Notes under the pieces: generated by a model | Seen by the model: only the letters and a program-made list of their open reading frames with translations | Databases searched by the model: none | Told to the model about the DNA's origin: nothing | Source: Candidatus Syntrophocurvum alkaliphilum | GTDB lineage: Bacteria > Bacillota > Syntrophomonadia > Syntrophomonadales > Syntrophomonadaceae | Reading direction: 5' to 3' | Assembly: GCF_009734445.1 (NCBI RefSeq) | Contig: NZ_CP046457.1 | Coordinates: 744,001-808,000 of the forward strand | DNA length: 64,000 nucleotides | Program-made: the position numbers and the translations under genes | Shown here: in pieces, positions 8,630-16,845 of the stretch | Layout of the letters: every line of letters starts with the position of its first letter | Position numbering within the stretch: the stretch's first letter is position 1

Positions 8630-9889
8630 CTACTTATTATGGCCACCTATCTTATTTGCTCTTTCTTTAGCAGTTGCATTTTTAAATAAAGAAACCCCTT
8701 TAAATATTGAGTGCTTCCCATACTTGTTTTTTACTTCATCTAAAGCAAATGACAAACTTAAATCACGCTGATTTTCTTCATCAAAGAGCTTGAGTTGTAG
8801 GTTATCAAAGTTTTGCAGGTTACTAACGGCTACACTTACTTTTCTTACTGGAAATCCCTGATAATATTTGCGAAATAGTGAAATACATTCTTTATATATT
8901 TGATTACTGATACAACTATAATCATTCATTGTATGTGAATGCCCAAAGCCTCCACCAATATCTTTACTATATTCAATACCAAGATAAACGGTTTTACACT
9001 GTAAAAATGATTGTCTAAGCCTTAAGCCGATTTCTTCACATAGTTCTAGAATTACTATTTCAGTATCCTCACCTCCATAATCAGACATTAATGTTATACC
9101 TGTACTAATGCTCTTTTGCTCTTCTTCAAATTCCCAATCTTGTATTACTGGGGATAAATCAACACCCCAGCTATGCCAATATAATTGCTCTCCCATTACT
9201 CCAAAACGTTCTTTAAGTTTATTTAATGGAGTTGTAGCTAATTCCCCTACTTTAAAAATTCCCATGCGATTTAAGTTTTTTTGCATTCTTTTACCAATGC
9301 CCCAGATGGCTTCTACTTTTTGCGGCCATAACTTATCTTCAACATCTTTGTACTTACATTCAGCAATCCCATTTTTTTTAGCCTCTATATCAAGAATTAC
9401 TTTAGCTAGAAACTTATTAGGTCCGATTCCGATACACGAAGGTAAACCAGTTTCTTCATAAATCGTTTCTCTGATTTTTCTTGCAACTTCCCAGCGATTA
9501 CCGAATAATTTTTCTGTACCATCAGTACATATCCATGATTCATCTATAGAATAAACATCAATAGCTTCATAAGGGGCAAATTTTTCTAAAATTTGAATTA
9601 CTTTTGAAGCATAGTTAACATATAGTGCCATTCTACTTTCTACTATATGTATTTGCTTATTGTTTACTGGTATTTCAAAGAAGCGGCTTCCTGTTTTAAT
9701 ACCATAAAGTTCTTTCATTTTAGGAGAAGCAGCTAAAACAACACTACCCTTTCTGTTTTTGTTAGCTACAACTACTAAGAGAGTTTCCATAGGGTCTAAA
9801 CCTCTTTCAACAGCTTCCACTGAAGCAAAAAAAGATTTCATATCTAAACAAAGTACATTCCTAATGGGCAATTTACTATAGTCAAACAA
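8630..9889 (-). CDS. uvrX: Y-family (UvrX/DinB-like) translesion DNA polymerase
   Basis: The 419-residue protein carries the Y-family motifs LCLDMKSFFASVEAVERGLDP (first metal-binding Asp), VYSIDESWICT (SIDE motif with two catalytic acids), CIGIGPNKFLAKVILDIEAKKNGI, and the helix-hairpin-helix VEAIWGIGKRMQKNLNRMGI. This is the UvrX/YqjW type that copies past damaged bases. The start is taken as the TTG at 9889, because AGGTGAT lies just upstream and overlaps the alternative GTG at 9898. A LexA box sits inside its promoter and a YolD gene follows, the usual arrangement in Firmicutes. Confidence 0.92.
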   Translation of the reverse strand: MFDYSKLPIRNVLCLDMKSFFASVEAVERGLDPMETLLVVVANKNRKGSVVLAASPKMKELYGIKTGSRFFEIPVNNKQIHIVESRMALYVNYASKVIQILEKFAPYEAIDVYSIDESWICTDGTEKLFGNRWEVARKIRETIYEETGLPSCIGIGPNKFLAKVILDIEAKKNGIAECKYKDVEDKLWPQKVEAIWGIGKRMQKNLNRMGIFKVGELATTPLNKLKERFGVMGEQLYWHSWGVDLSPVIQDWEFEEEQKSISTGITLMSDYGGEDTEIVILELCEEIGLRLRQSFLQCKTVYLGIEYSKDIGGGFGHSHTMNDYSCISNQIYKECISLFRKYYQGFPVRKVSVAVSNLQNFDNLQLKLFDEENQRDLSLSFALDEVKNKYGKHSIFKGVSLFKNATAKERANKIGGHNK

Positions 9890-9918
9890 CTTAATCACCT
9901 AGTATTAGTTTTAATAAC

Positions 9919-9946
9919 ATTATAGCAGAACAAGCGTTCTAGTCAA
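9919..9946 (-). promoter_or_regulatory. LexA-controlled promoter of the polymerase/yolD operon
   Basis: On the minus strand there is a -35 TTGACT (9941-9946), a 16-base spacer and a -10 TATAAT (9919-9924). The spacer contains GAACGCTTGTTC (9928-9939), a perfect GAAC-N4-GTTC box as used by Firmicutes LexA. Placing the repressor site between -35 and -10 would block RNA polymerase until the SOS response removes LexA. Confidence 0.88.
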
Positions 9947-10208
9947 TGGTGAAAGGATTATATTACATTTAATAATAAAAAAGGCAATGAAATATGCAAA
10001 ATAGGCTGGAGATAAGCTATTAAAACCCCTATATCAACAAAAGTATATCTACCATGTAAAGGCTATTTCTAGTAGCAATTACTAGTTTATCTCTTTTTGT
10101 ATTTGCAAAAAATAAAATTAGTTAGCTGGGTTTTTTTAAAAATACAGTTAATTTTATATATTAGCTATTGTTTTGTTTATATTAATATACTTAAAGGAGT
10201 AAGAAATT
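9947..10208 (+). ncRNA. Possible structured leader RNA upstream of the CBO0543-like gene
   Basis: GAGATAAGCTA (10009-10019) can pair with TAGTTTATCTC (10083-10093) using one G-U pair, and TTTTTGT follows at once. Inside it CTAGTA (10069-10074) can pair with TACTAG (10080-10085), which shares bases with the outer stem, so two exclusive folds are possible. I do not recognise a known riboswitch. The rest of the stretch up to the next start at 10209 shows no gene; the bounds given are those of the intergenic stretch. Confidence 0.3.
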
Positions 10209-10670
10209 TTGTTATTAAACATTATTATAGGTTTTATTATACCTTGGATAATAGCTACTCCTCTTTTTTTGAAATTTAAAAAAAATGTTTTATTGATTGC
10301 TCCATTTGCAGCTATGATTAGTCTTTTATTTAATGTAATTGGAATTCAATTAGGATGGTGGCTAATTCAACCTTTTAAATATGAAGTAATTGCAACTATA
10401 CCAATTGACTTAGGGCTCTATCCAGTTATGGCTATATATTTAACTGTTTTATTTGAAAAAATTAAAGGCAGGTACTTATTACTTGTACTACTATTTACAC
10501 TTTTAACTACTTTTCTTGAATTTATAGCAGTAATATTTGATTATGTTTTATATAGTAACGGATGGAATATTGGGTATACTTTTATCTCATATCTTATACC
10601 ATATTTTCTAGTTTATTTGTATTATATAAAATATGTTAAGAAATTAAGTTTTACTTACAATGAACTTTAA
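10209..10670 (+). CDS. CBO0543-like small integral membrane protein
   Basis: This 153-residue protein has five predicted membrane segments and resembles the CBO0543 family of clostridial and bacillar membrane proteins of unknown function; the middle part GWWLIQPFKYEVIATIPIDLGLYPV is typical. The start is a TTG at 10209, eight bases after AAAGGAG. The following rhodanese gene starts 22 bases downstream and may be co-transcribed. The family call rests on overall pattern and length only. Confidence 0.6.
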   Translation: MLLNIIIGFIIPWIIATPLFLKFKKNVLLIAPFAAMISLLFNVIGIQLGWWLIQPFKYEVIATIPIDLGLYPVMAIYLTVLFEKIKGRYLLLVLLFTLLTTFLEFIAVIFDYVLYSNGWNIGYTFISYLIPYFLVYLYYIKYVKKLSFTYNEL

Positions 10671-10692
10671 AATATAGAAAGGATAATTATAT

Positions 10693-11088
10693 ATGACTAA
10701 AAAATATATTACTAGTGCTATCATGTTAGTTGTTATAACTGGTTTAATATTATATATAAACAATGAAAGTCCTATTGCAGATAGAAATAAAATTTCTCCT
10801 CAAGAAGTTAAACAAAAAATAGACGAAAACTATAATATGCAAATAATTGATGTGAGAACAAAAGAAGAATATTTAACAGGACATATTCCAAATAGTATAT
10901 TAATTCCTGTTGATGAATTACGTGTAAAAATACATGAAAGTGTTCCTGACAAAGAACAAAAGATAATTCTTTACTGTAGATCAGGTAATAGAAGTCAATC
11001 AGCTATGAAAATACTAATTGAACTAGGTTATAATAATGTTTATGATTTGGGTGGTATAAATGATTGGCCGTATGATATAGAAAAGTAA
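10693..11088 (+). CDS. Membrane-anchored rhodanese-domain protein
   Basis: The 131-residue protein has one N-terminal membrane segment (SAIMLVVITGLILYI) followed by a single rhodanese domain. IIDVRTKEEYLTGHIPNSILIP is the classical first half, and LYCRSGNRSQSA carries the catalytic Cys with a six-residue CRSGNR loop suited to sulfane sulfur. It ends with the expected YDLGGINDW. Such proteins carry persulfide sulfur or act in sulfide and redox metabolism; the partner is unknown. The catalytic domain probably lies on the outer face, given the short N-terminal anchor. Confidence 0.9.
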   Translation: MTKKYITSAIMLVVITGLILYINNESPIADRNKISPQEVKQKIDENYNMQIIDVRTKEEYLTGHIPNSILIPVDELRVKIHESVPDKEQKIILYCRSGNRSQSAMKILIELGYNNVYDLGGINDWPYDIEK

Positions 11089-11128
11089 GAAATGTTAAAA
11101 AAGTATAAGTAAATATAAAAGGATTTCA

Positions 11129-11167
11129 CCTTTCTTGTACAGAAGAATGATTTATTAACAAGAAAGG
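11129..11167 (+). promoter_or_regulatory. Hairpin that can hide the ribosome site of the cysteine hydrolase gene
   Basis: CCTTTCTTGT (11129-11138) is perfectly complementary to ACAAGAAAGG (11158-11167), ten base pairs with a 19-base loop. The right arm covers most of the Shine-Dalgarno AAAGGAAG (11163-11170) of the gene that starts at 11177, so folding would reduce translation. There is no T-run, so it is not a terminator. Confidence 0.55.
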
Positions 11168-11176
11168 AAGATGACA

Positions 11177-11716
11177 ATGCTAAAAAAAGATGAATGTGCA
11201 TTTGTATTAGTTGATGTCCAAGGTAGATTAGCAAAAATTGTTCATGAAAATGAAAAAATTATTACAAACTTAATAAATTTAATTCAAGGGTTAAAAATTT
11301 TAAACATACCGATTATATGGGTGGAACAATACCCTGAAGGATTAGGGGTAACCGATGAAAAATTATCAAAATACTTAACTGATGAAAAACCGATTTTAAA
11401 AATGACTTTTAATGCATGTAAAAACGAAGAATTTATTGAAGCAGTTAAAGCTACAGGAAGGACTCAAATGCTTGTAGCTGGAATTGAAACCCATGTTTGT
11501 GTGTACCAAACAGCCTACGGTTTAAAACAAATGGGCTATGATATAGAAGTAATTTCTGATGCTGTTTCCTCTAGAACTTTAGCCAATAAAAAAATTGGAT
11601 TAGAAAAAATGAAAGCAGATGGCATTAATATCACTTGTTTTGAAAGTGCTTTATTTGAATTAACGGAAACCTCTGAAGGAGAACAATTTAAGAAAATTAT
11701 TGAGTTAATTAAATAA
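11177..11716 (+). CDS. Isochorismatase-family cysteine hydrolase
   Basis: This 179-residue protein has the catalytic triad of the cysteine hydrolase family: Asp in FVLVDVQGRLA, Lys in KMTFNAC, and Cys in AGIETHVCVYQTA, including the non-proline cis-peptide region before the Cys. It is of the YcaC-like single-domain type, for which amide, nicotinamide or isochorismate-like substrates are known in different members; the substrate here is open. The ATG at 11177 sits six bases after the ribosome site; an ATG at 11171 directly abuts that site. Its ribosome site is part of a 10-bp inverted repeat. Confidence 0.88.
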   Translation: MLKKDECAFVLVDVQGRLAKIVHENEKIITNLINLIQGLKILNIPIIWVEQYPEGLGVTDEKLSKYLTDEKPILKMTFNACKNEEFIEAVKATGRTQMLVAGIETHVCVYQTAYGLKQMGYDIEVISDAVSSRTLANKKIGLEKMKADGINITCFESALFELTETSEGEQFKKIIELIK

Positions 11717-11761
11717 TATTACCCCGACATTAGATTAGTTAATCAAGCTAAAAAAGAAAAA

Positions 11762-11795
11762 CAATACAATTGCCGTAATTGAGGCAATTGTATTG
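11762..11795 (-). terminator. Intrinsic terminator after the second HDAC-family gene
   Basis: CAATACAATTGCC (11762-11774) pairs perfectly with GGCAATTGTATTG (11783-11795). On the minus strand the hairpin is followed by a T-rich run (complement of AAAAAAGAAAAA), so it ends the transcript of 11823-12647. It lies between two converging genes and may also slow the plus-strand transcript. Confidence 0.8.
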
Positions 11796-11822
11796 CTAAA
11801 AATTACAAAGATTTAGTAGCTG

Positions 11823-12647
11823 TTATTTATTTTTCAGGCCATTAACAAAGGATAAAATATTTGGACCTAAATCACGCCCAACATACCCGCCTTCTCCAAC
11901 AGCAAAAGTAGGTAAATTAAAAAAAGATATCATTTCCCCAATTTTTTGATATGCTTCAGTGGTAATACCTAAAGAAGCGAGCATGTCATTAACATGACCA
12001 TCAAATCCTGCTGAAACTGCAATTTGTTCAAATTTAATATCTGAAACCGCATCTAAAGCTTGTTCAAATGTTTCTAAATATTTTTCATCACCGCATTTTC
12101 CCCTAAAAGGATAATTAAATATATTATCTTTAGAAGAGTGACCTGTACCAGGAAAAATTCCTGTACGATGCAGGGATATAAATGTAACTTGTTTATCACC
12201 TAAAAAAACATCTTCAGTTCCATTGCCATGGTGCCCATCAATATCTAAAATTAATGTTTTTAGTCCAGATTTTTTTACAGCTATTGCTATATTATTAAAA
12301 TAACAAAACCCGCCTAAAAAATCTTTGCCAGCATGATGACCAGGAGGACGAGTTAAACTAAATCCTTGTATTTCTTGGGCTTTGACTGCACCACCAGCAG
12401 AAAGAGTAGCAAAATCATAAATGTTTTCATAATTAGGGCTGTCAAAATCAAAAAAATCATTATTTTTTACACTTTTAACATGCCTTGAAGTATGAACTAA
12501 ATGAAGATCCTCATCACTAACTGGTTCTGGTGTTATAAAGTTAAACTTATCTTTCAAAAAATCATATGCAGCTTCTAAGCGTTCGGGACTTTCTGGATGC
12601 CCCATTGATTTATACTTCAAACATTCTTCTGAAAAAATAAAATCCAT
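11823..12647 (-). CDS. Histone-deacetylase-superfamily deacylase (second, AcuC-like)
   Basis: This 274-residue protein shows the complete HDAC superfamily active site: LTRPPGHHAGKDFLGG (two His), ILDIDGHHGNGTEDVF (zinc Asp and His), SAGFDGHVNDMLASL (zinc Asp) and VGEGGYVG. The central motif is of the canonical DxDGHHGNGT kind, unlike the paralog at 3227-3985, so the two probably have different substrates (acetylated proteins or acetylpolyamines are the known choices). The ATG at 12647 lies nine bases after AAGGGA; earlier in-frame starts overlap the ribosome site. Confidence 0.9.
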   Translation of the reverse strand: MDFIFSEECLKYKSMGHPESPERLEAAYDFLKDKFNFITPEPVSDEDLHLVHTSRHVKSVKNNDFFDFDSPNYENIYDFATLSAGGAVKAQEIQGFSLTRPPGHHAGKDFLGGFCYFNNIAIAVKKSGLKTLILDIDGHHGNGTEDVFLGDKQVTFISLHRTGIFPGTGHSSKDNIFNYPFRGKCGDEKYLETFEQALDAVSDIKFEQIAVSAGFDGHVNDMLASLGITTEAYQKIGEMISFFNLPTFAVGEGGYVGRDLGPNILSFVNGLKNK

Positions 12648-12815
12648 GTACACCATCCCTTTTTTAATATTTTAACAATATTTTAACATAACAATGTATA
12701 CTATGCCTATTATTGGAAAACTATTTAACAATTTTTCATAATATTTAACTAATTTTTCTTTTGCAAATAATGTAGCTACTAATAAATAAACAAAATATTT
12801 GAAATATTAAAAAAA

Positions 12816-12847
12816 TTAAGAATAATCATAGGAATTCTTATTCTTAA
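12816..12847. promoter_or_regulatory. Inverted repeat upstream of the large CoA transferase
   Basis: TTAAGAATAA (12816-12825) and TTATTCTTAA (12838-12847) form a perfect 10-bp inverted repeat with a 12-base spacer, about 80 bases before the start at 12926. It could be an operator or a leader hairpin. The spacing fits a dimeric regulator but no known consensus is matched. The rest of 12648-12925 is AT-rich without a gene. Confidence 0.4.
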
Positions 12848-12925
12848 TATTGAAACAAATTAAAGTTGAAATAAAGCATATTTCATTTACTCGTTTAAGT
12901 AACTAAAGAATAGGAGGTAGAGTAA

Positions 12926-15100
12926 ATGATAGAAAATGCCGGTAGTGTCTATGCTGATGTGGAAAAATGTGTTGATGAAGTTATTAACCATGTTGGCAAA
13001 GAAATTACCTTTGGTATGACAATGGCACTAGGAAAACCATATCAATTTATTAATGCACTATATAGACGAGCAAAAAAAGATCCTGAAATTAAACTAAAAA
13101 TAATAACTGCTCTACCCCTTGAAAAACCAAAAGTTCATAATGAACTAGAAAAAAGATTTTTAGATCCCATAGTTGATAGAGTATTTGATGGGGTTCCCGA
13201 ATTTGATTATATGCTTGATTTTAGAGCTGGTAAATTACCTGCAAATGTAGAAACATTTGAATTTTTCAGTAATGCTGGTTCCTATCTAAATGATCCTAAA
13301 GCTCAGCAAAATCATATTGCTTCACATTATACTCATGCATGTCGTGATGCAATAGACTTGGGATTAAATGTTTTTGGTCAATTAATAGCTTATAAAGAGA
13401 CTAATGATAAAACTATGTATTCTATGGCTTGTAATCCTGATATAGGTCTTGGTGTTACACGAAAGCTTAAACAAAAAAGAGCTAATGGTGAAAAAGTTGC
13501 TATTATAGGTGAAGCTAATAAAAATATGCCATTTATGTATGGTGATGCTGTAGTTGAAACAGATACTTATGATATTATTCTTCAAGGTTCTAAATACAAT
13601 TATGAACTATTTGGTCCACCTAAAGAACCAGTTTCTTTAATAGATTATATGATTGGCATTAATGTTAGCACCTTAATAAAAGATAGTGGTACAATTCAAG
13701 TTGGGATTGGAGCGCTTAGTGATGCAATTGTTTCAGGACTAATTATGAGAAACTACCACAATAAAGTATACCAAGAAATAATAGAAAACAATGGTCTTTA
13801 TACAAGATATCAAAATCTATTAGACAAATGGGGAGATATAGGGGTTTTTAAAAAAGGTCTTTATGGGTCAACAGAGATGTTTTCAGATGTTTTTATGCAA
13901 ATGTATAAAAGCAAAATACTTAAGAGAAAAGTTTTTGATAGTGTTCATCTTATGAAACTGATTAATGAAGGAAAGTTAGAAGCAGATAACTTACCAGAAG
14001 ATATTATAGATAAACTTATTGATATTAAAGCAATACATTCAAAGATTAATGAAGAAGACTTTAATTTTTTAAAGAAGTTTGGAATATTTAAAAAAGGGAT
14101 TAAATATAAAAATGGATTAATTATTGATGGAATTAAACAATATTCATCTGATATGAATGATGAAAATGCTAGATTGGAAATTAGAAGTCTATTAGGAAAA
14201 GAACTTATAAAAGGTAAAGTATTACACAGTACATTTTTTCTTGGACCAAAATCCTTTTACCAGATTCTTAATGAAATGAGTGAAGAAGAAATACAACAAT
14301 TCGGTATGTCTGGTGTGGAAAAGGTAAATCAACTGTATGGAGATGAAGAACTTAGAGCACTTCAAAGAAAAGATGGCCGATTTATTAATACAGGCATGAT
14401 TGTAACACTTCATGGAGCAATAGCATCAGACCAACTTGAAGATGGTAGAATTATTAGTGGAATTGGTGGGCAGTATAATTTTGTGGCTATGGCTCACGCT
14501 TTACCTGATGCAAGAGCTATTTTAATGATTAAAAGCACTAAAGATACAGGTAAAAGTCTTAAATCAAACATAGTTTTTAATTATGGTCATTGCTCAATAC
14601 CAAAACATATGAAGGATATTATTGTGACTGAATATGGAATTGCTGATTTACGCGGCCAACCAGACAAGGAAGTTATAGCTAGGATTCTAAATATTACTGA
14701 TTCAAGATTTCAGGATAAACTTCTTAATAAAGCAAAAAAAGCTGGTAAAATTCCTATTGATTATGAAATACCTGACGAGTACAAAAATAATACCCCAGAA
14801 AAAATAGTTGATCTATTAAAACCATATCAAGAACAAGGTTTTTTTCAGCCCTTCCCTTTTGGTACAGATTTAACTAAAGATGAAATAGCTATTGGTAGTT
14901 CATTAAAAAAATTAAATGCACTTTTAAAAAAGGCACCATTAAAAATAGTAAAAGGTATGTTAATAGAGTTATTCAGGCCAATTCCTCAATCTGCTGAAAT
15001 TTATTTAAAGCGAATGAATTTATTAACCCCTTTATCGGTTAGAGAAAAAAATATGAGAAAAATTGTTATTTTTGCATTAAGGAATAATAACCAAATTTAA
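12926..15100 (+). CDS. Acetyl-CoA hydrolase/transferase family protein (long form)
   Basis: The 724-residue protein belongs to the acetyl-CoA hydrolase/CoA-transferase family I. Markers are GTIQVGIGALSDAIVSGL (CoA-binding glycine loop), GLYGSTEMFSDVFMQM with the likely catalytic Glu that forms the CoA thioester, and ISGIGGQYNFVAMAHALPDARAI plus TEYGIADLRGQ near the C-terminus. It is longer than butyrate/acetate or 4-hydroxybutyrate CoA transferases, with about 60-80 extra residues between the two halves and a C-terminal extension after residue 620. The ATG follows AGGAGGTAGAGTAA. It stands alone as a transcription unit, so its acyl partner is unknown. Confidence 0.87.
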   Translation: MIENAGSVYADVEKCVDEVINHVGKEITFGMTMALGKPYQFINALYRRAKKDPEIKLKIITALPLEKPKVHNELEKRFLDPIVDRVFDGVPEFDYMLDFRAGKLPANVETFEFFSNAGSYLNDPKAQQNHIASHYTHACRDAIDLGLNVFGQLIAYKETNDKTMYSMACNPDIGLGVTRKLKQKRANGEKVAIIGEANKNMPFMYGDAVVETDTYDIILQGSKYNYELFGPPKEPVSLIDYMIGINVSTLIKDSGTIQVGIGALSDAIVSGLIMRNYHNKVYQEIIENNGLYTRYQNLLDKWGDIGVFKKGLYGSTEMFSDVFMQMYKSKILKRKVFDSVHLMKLINEGKLEADNLPEDIIDKLIDIKAIHSKINEEDFNFLKKFGIFKKGIKYKNGLIIDGIKQYSSDMNDENARLEIRSLLGKELIKGKVLHSTFFLGPKSFYQILNEMSEEEIQQFGMSGVEKVNQLYGDEELRALQRKDGRFINTGMIVTLHGAIASDQLEDGRIISGIGGQYNFVAMAHALPDARAILMIKSTKDTGKSLKSNIVFNYGHCSIPKHMKDIIVTEYGIADLRGQPDKEVIARILNITDSRFQDKLLNKAKKAGKIPIDYEIPDEYKNNTPEKIVDLLKPYQEQGFFQPFPFGTDLTKDEIAIGSSLKKLNALLKKAPLKIVKGMLIELFRPIPQSAEIYLKRMNLLTPLSVREKNMRKIVIFALRNNNQI

Positions 15101-15107
15101 AAATTAA

Positions 15108-15201
15108 AAAAAGTAACTAAAAAACTGTGAGTGGCGTGATAAACATGTTTATGTTTGCTTAGCCGATTCCATATCTAAGTTTAGCTTTTCGCAGTGAAAC
15201 C
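15108..15201 (+). repeat. Dispersed intergenic repeat, deletion copy 2
   Basis: The outer A-end sequence AAAAAGTAACTAAAAAACT is joined almost directly to the B end (GGCGTGATAAACATGTTTAT, then CTTAGCCGATTCCAT and TTTAGCTTTTCGCAGTGAAACC). This is an internally deleted form of the element seen complete at 53202-53427. It lies just after the CoA-transferase stop. Confidence 0.82.
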
Positions 15202-15221
15202 AACTTTTACTAATAAAAATA

Positions 15222-15255
15222 ATAAAGGAGAACCCTTATAATAGGGGCTCCCCAT
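15222..15255 (-). terminator. Terminator after the AIR-synthase-like gene
   Basis: An imperfect hairpin is formed by GGAGAACCC (about 15228) and GGGGCTCC (about 15245). On the minus strand it reads GGAGCCCC-loop-GGGTTCTCC and is followed by TTTATTATTTTTATTA, a suitable U-rich tail for the gene ending at 15308. Confidence 0.6.
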
Positions 15256-15307
15256 GGCCATAAGCATTAATTTACACGAACAACTCTTGTTTACGCTAGC
15301 AAAAACA

Positions 15308-16408
15308 TTATCTTAAATCATCTAAAACTTCTTGAGATGGATGGTTTGAAATAACAGCAACGTGTTGTCCATTATACTCAAAAATAGTTTGATTATCATC
15401 AGTTATTTCGCCTATTAAGGCAGCTTTACCATTATTTGAATGAACTGCATCTAAAACTTCTTGTACATGTTCTGGCGCAACTTGAACTATCATTCTAGCT
15501 TGGGTTTCACAAATTAAAATTTCTTCAGGTGTTATATCTTTAACTCTTACAGGAACCTTAGATAAGTCAACCTTTGCACCTAGGCCGCCAAATCTTGCTG
15601 ATTCACATACTGCAGCCCCTATTCCTGCTGCTCCTAAATCAGAGCATGCTTTAATCTTACCAGTTTCAAATGCAGCAAGTGTTGCATCCATAGTAAGCTT
15701 TTCTTCTTGGAAAAGTGCAATAGCAGGTTGCAGATTAGAAACTAGTCCTGCTCTATATAGAGTATCATTACCATCATTACCTGTTTCTCCTATTACTATT
15801 ATTTGATCTCCTGCTTCCTTAGCTGGTTTAGTAAGTGGTTTTTCAGTAACCTGTTGACCAATTACTGATACTACTACTGCAGGAACTATATCACTAAAAG
15901 AGGTTGAAAAGCCACCTCCGGCTACAAAAACTTCCATGGTTTCACACATATCACGAATCCCTTTAAGTATTAAGTTAATTCTATCTTGACTAGTAAGTAT
16001 TTCACAGTTTCCACATATACATTTACCTTCAAAGCCACAAGGACCAACTATTACTTTTTCTTCTAGTGGACGTGTTCCAATAAAATCAAGGATAAAAATC
16101 GGTCTAGCACCCATAGCAACTACATCTCTCATTGCTCCGCCAGCGGCAGTAGCTGCTCCATCATAAGGTCTTGGAACACATGGTGAACAGTGACTTTCCA
16201 TTTTTGCTGCAATTAGTCCTTGGCTATTAGGAATTTTTACAACTGCTGCATCATCATTTGCATCTGGTCCCACCAACAAAGCTCCAGGCCAAGTACTATC
16301 AATTTTTTCATTAACTTTTTTAAATGCACCAAAATCTATAGCTTTATCAGTATTGTGATGTAAATGAACGAATAAGGCGTGAGTTAATGCTTTTTCTACT
16401 TTATTCAT
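15308..16408 (-). CDS. AIR-synthase-related (PurM/PurL superfamily) protein with an unusual cysteine set
   Basis: The 366-residue protein has the PurM-like two-domain fold: PDANDDAAVVKIP (ATP/Mg region), GAATAAGGAMRDVVAMGARPIF, AGGGFSTSFSDIVPAVV and SDLGAAGIGAAV. It is closest to the synthetase half of PurL, but where PurL has ESHNHPS with a catalytic His this protein has ESHCSPC (C74, C77). A further cluster C124-X5-C130-X-C132-X2-C135 follows. Six cysteines in these places suggest a bound metal or a sulfur/selenium chemistry. No glutaminase, purS or other pur gene is near, so a role in purine synthesis is doubtful. GAAGGAGG supports the ATG at 16408. Confidence 0.78.
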   Translation of the reverse strand: MNKVEKALTHALFVHLHHNTDKAIDFGAFKKVNEKIDSTWPGALLVGPDANDDAAVVKIPNSQGLIAAKMESHCSPCVPRPYDGAATAAGGAMRDVVAMGARPIFILDFIGTRPLEEKVIVGPCGFEGKCICGNCEILTSQDRINLILKGIRDMCETMEVFVAGGGFSTSFSDIVPAVVVSVIGQQVTEKPLTKPAKEAGDQIIVIGETGNDGNDTLYRAGLVSNLQPAIALFQEEKLTMDATLAAFETGKIKACSDLGAAGIGAAVCESARFGGLGAKVDLSKVPVRVKDITPEEILICETQARMIVQVAPEHVQEVLDAVHSNNGKAALIGEITDDNQTIFEYNGQHVAVISNHPSQEVLDDLR

Positions 16409-16547
16409 TGTTTTTCCTCCTTCAGTCTTTATCTTATTAACCCCTAAAGGTTATATTAATCTTTATTTGCTATTCTATATTCTACCATAATTTAATGTGT
16501 ATTAACTAATCTAGTCGACAATTATTTTAATGTAGAGGAGCCTAGTA

Positions 16548-16838
16548 GCAATAATTTTTTATCCAACAACTGGTAACAGAATAGACATAATTAAAGACTT
16601 TCTAGATGAAAAAGGAAAAATAGCTTCAAGTGCTGCTGCCTGTAGTTTTAACTCTTTTGATACTTCTCATGTTTTGCGTGCAATGGGAATAAAAGATGAA
16701 TATGCACATAGTTCTCTTAGATTATCTTTAGGAAAAGATAATACTACTGAAGATATAGATAAATTATTGATGGTACTTCCAGATATAATTGAAACACAGA
16801 GATTAATGTCAAGAATAAAAAAAATAAAAACTTTCTAA
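16548..16838 (+). pseudogene. C-terminal remnant of a cysteine desulfurase/selenocysteine lyase
   Basis: The frame is open without any start codon context from a stop at 16545 to the stop at 16836-16838. It reads NRIDIIKDFLDEKGKIASS, then AAACSFNSFDTSHVLRAMGI and SSLRLSLGKDNTTEDIDKLL, matching the C-terminal active-site loop region of NifS/IscS-type enzymes (SSGSACSSG-xxxxSHVLxAMG-xxHxSIRxSLGxxTT). The Cys is kept but the flanking loop is degraded, and the PLP domain is missing. I read this as a decayed gene; a complete paralog is at 35591-36760. Confidence 0.75.
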
Positions 16839-16845
16839 TACAATA

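Noticed and set aside
9108-9461. 117-codon frame opposite the Y-family polymerase
   Set aside because: Shadow of a conserved gene; no ribosome site.
10097-10279. 60-codon frame before the CBO0543-like gene
   Set aside because: It overlaps the TTG start of the real membrane protein in another frame, and lacks a ribosome site.
15308-16408. Selenophosphate synthetase (SelD)
   Set aside because: The motifs are of the PurL/AIR-synthase kind and the N-terminal SelD Cys/Sec motif is missing.
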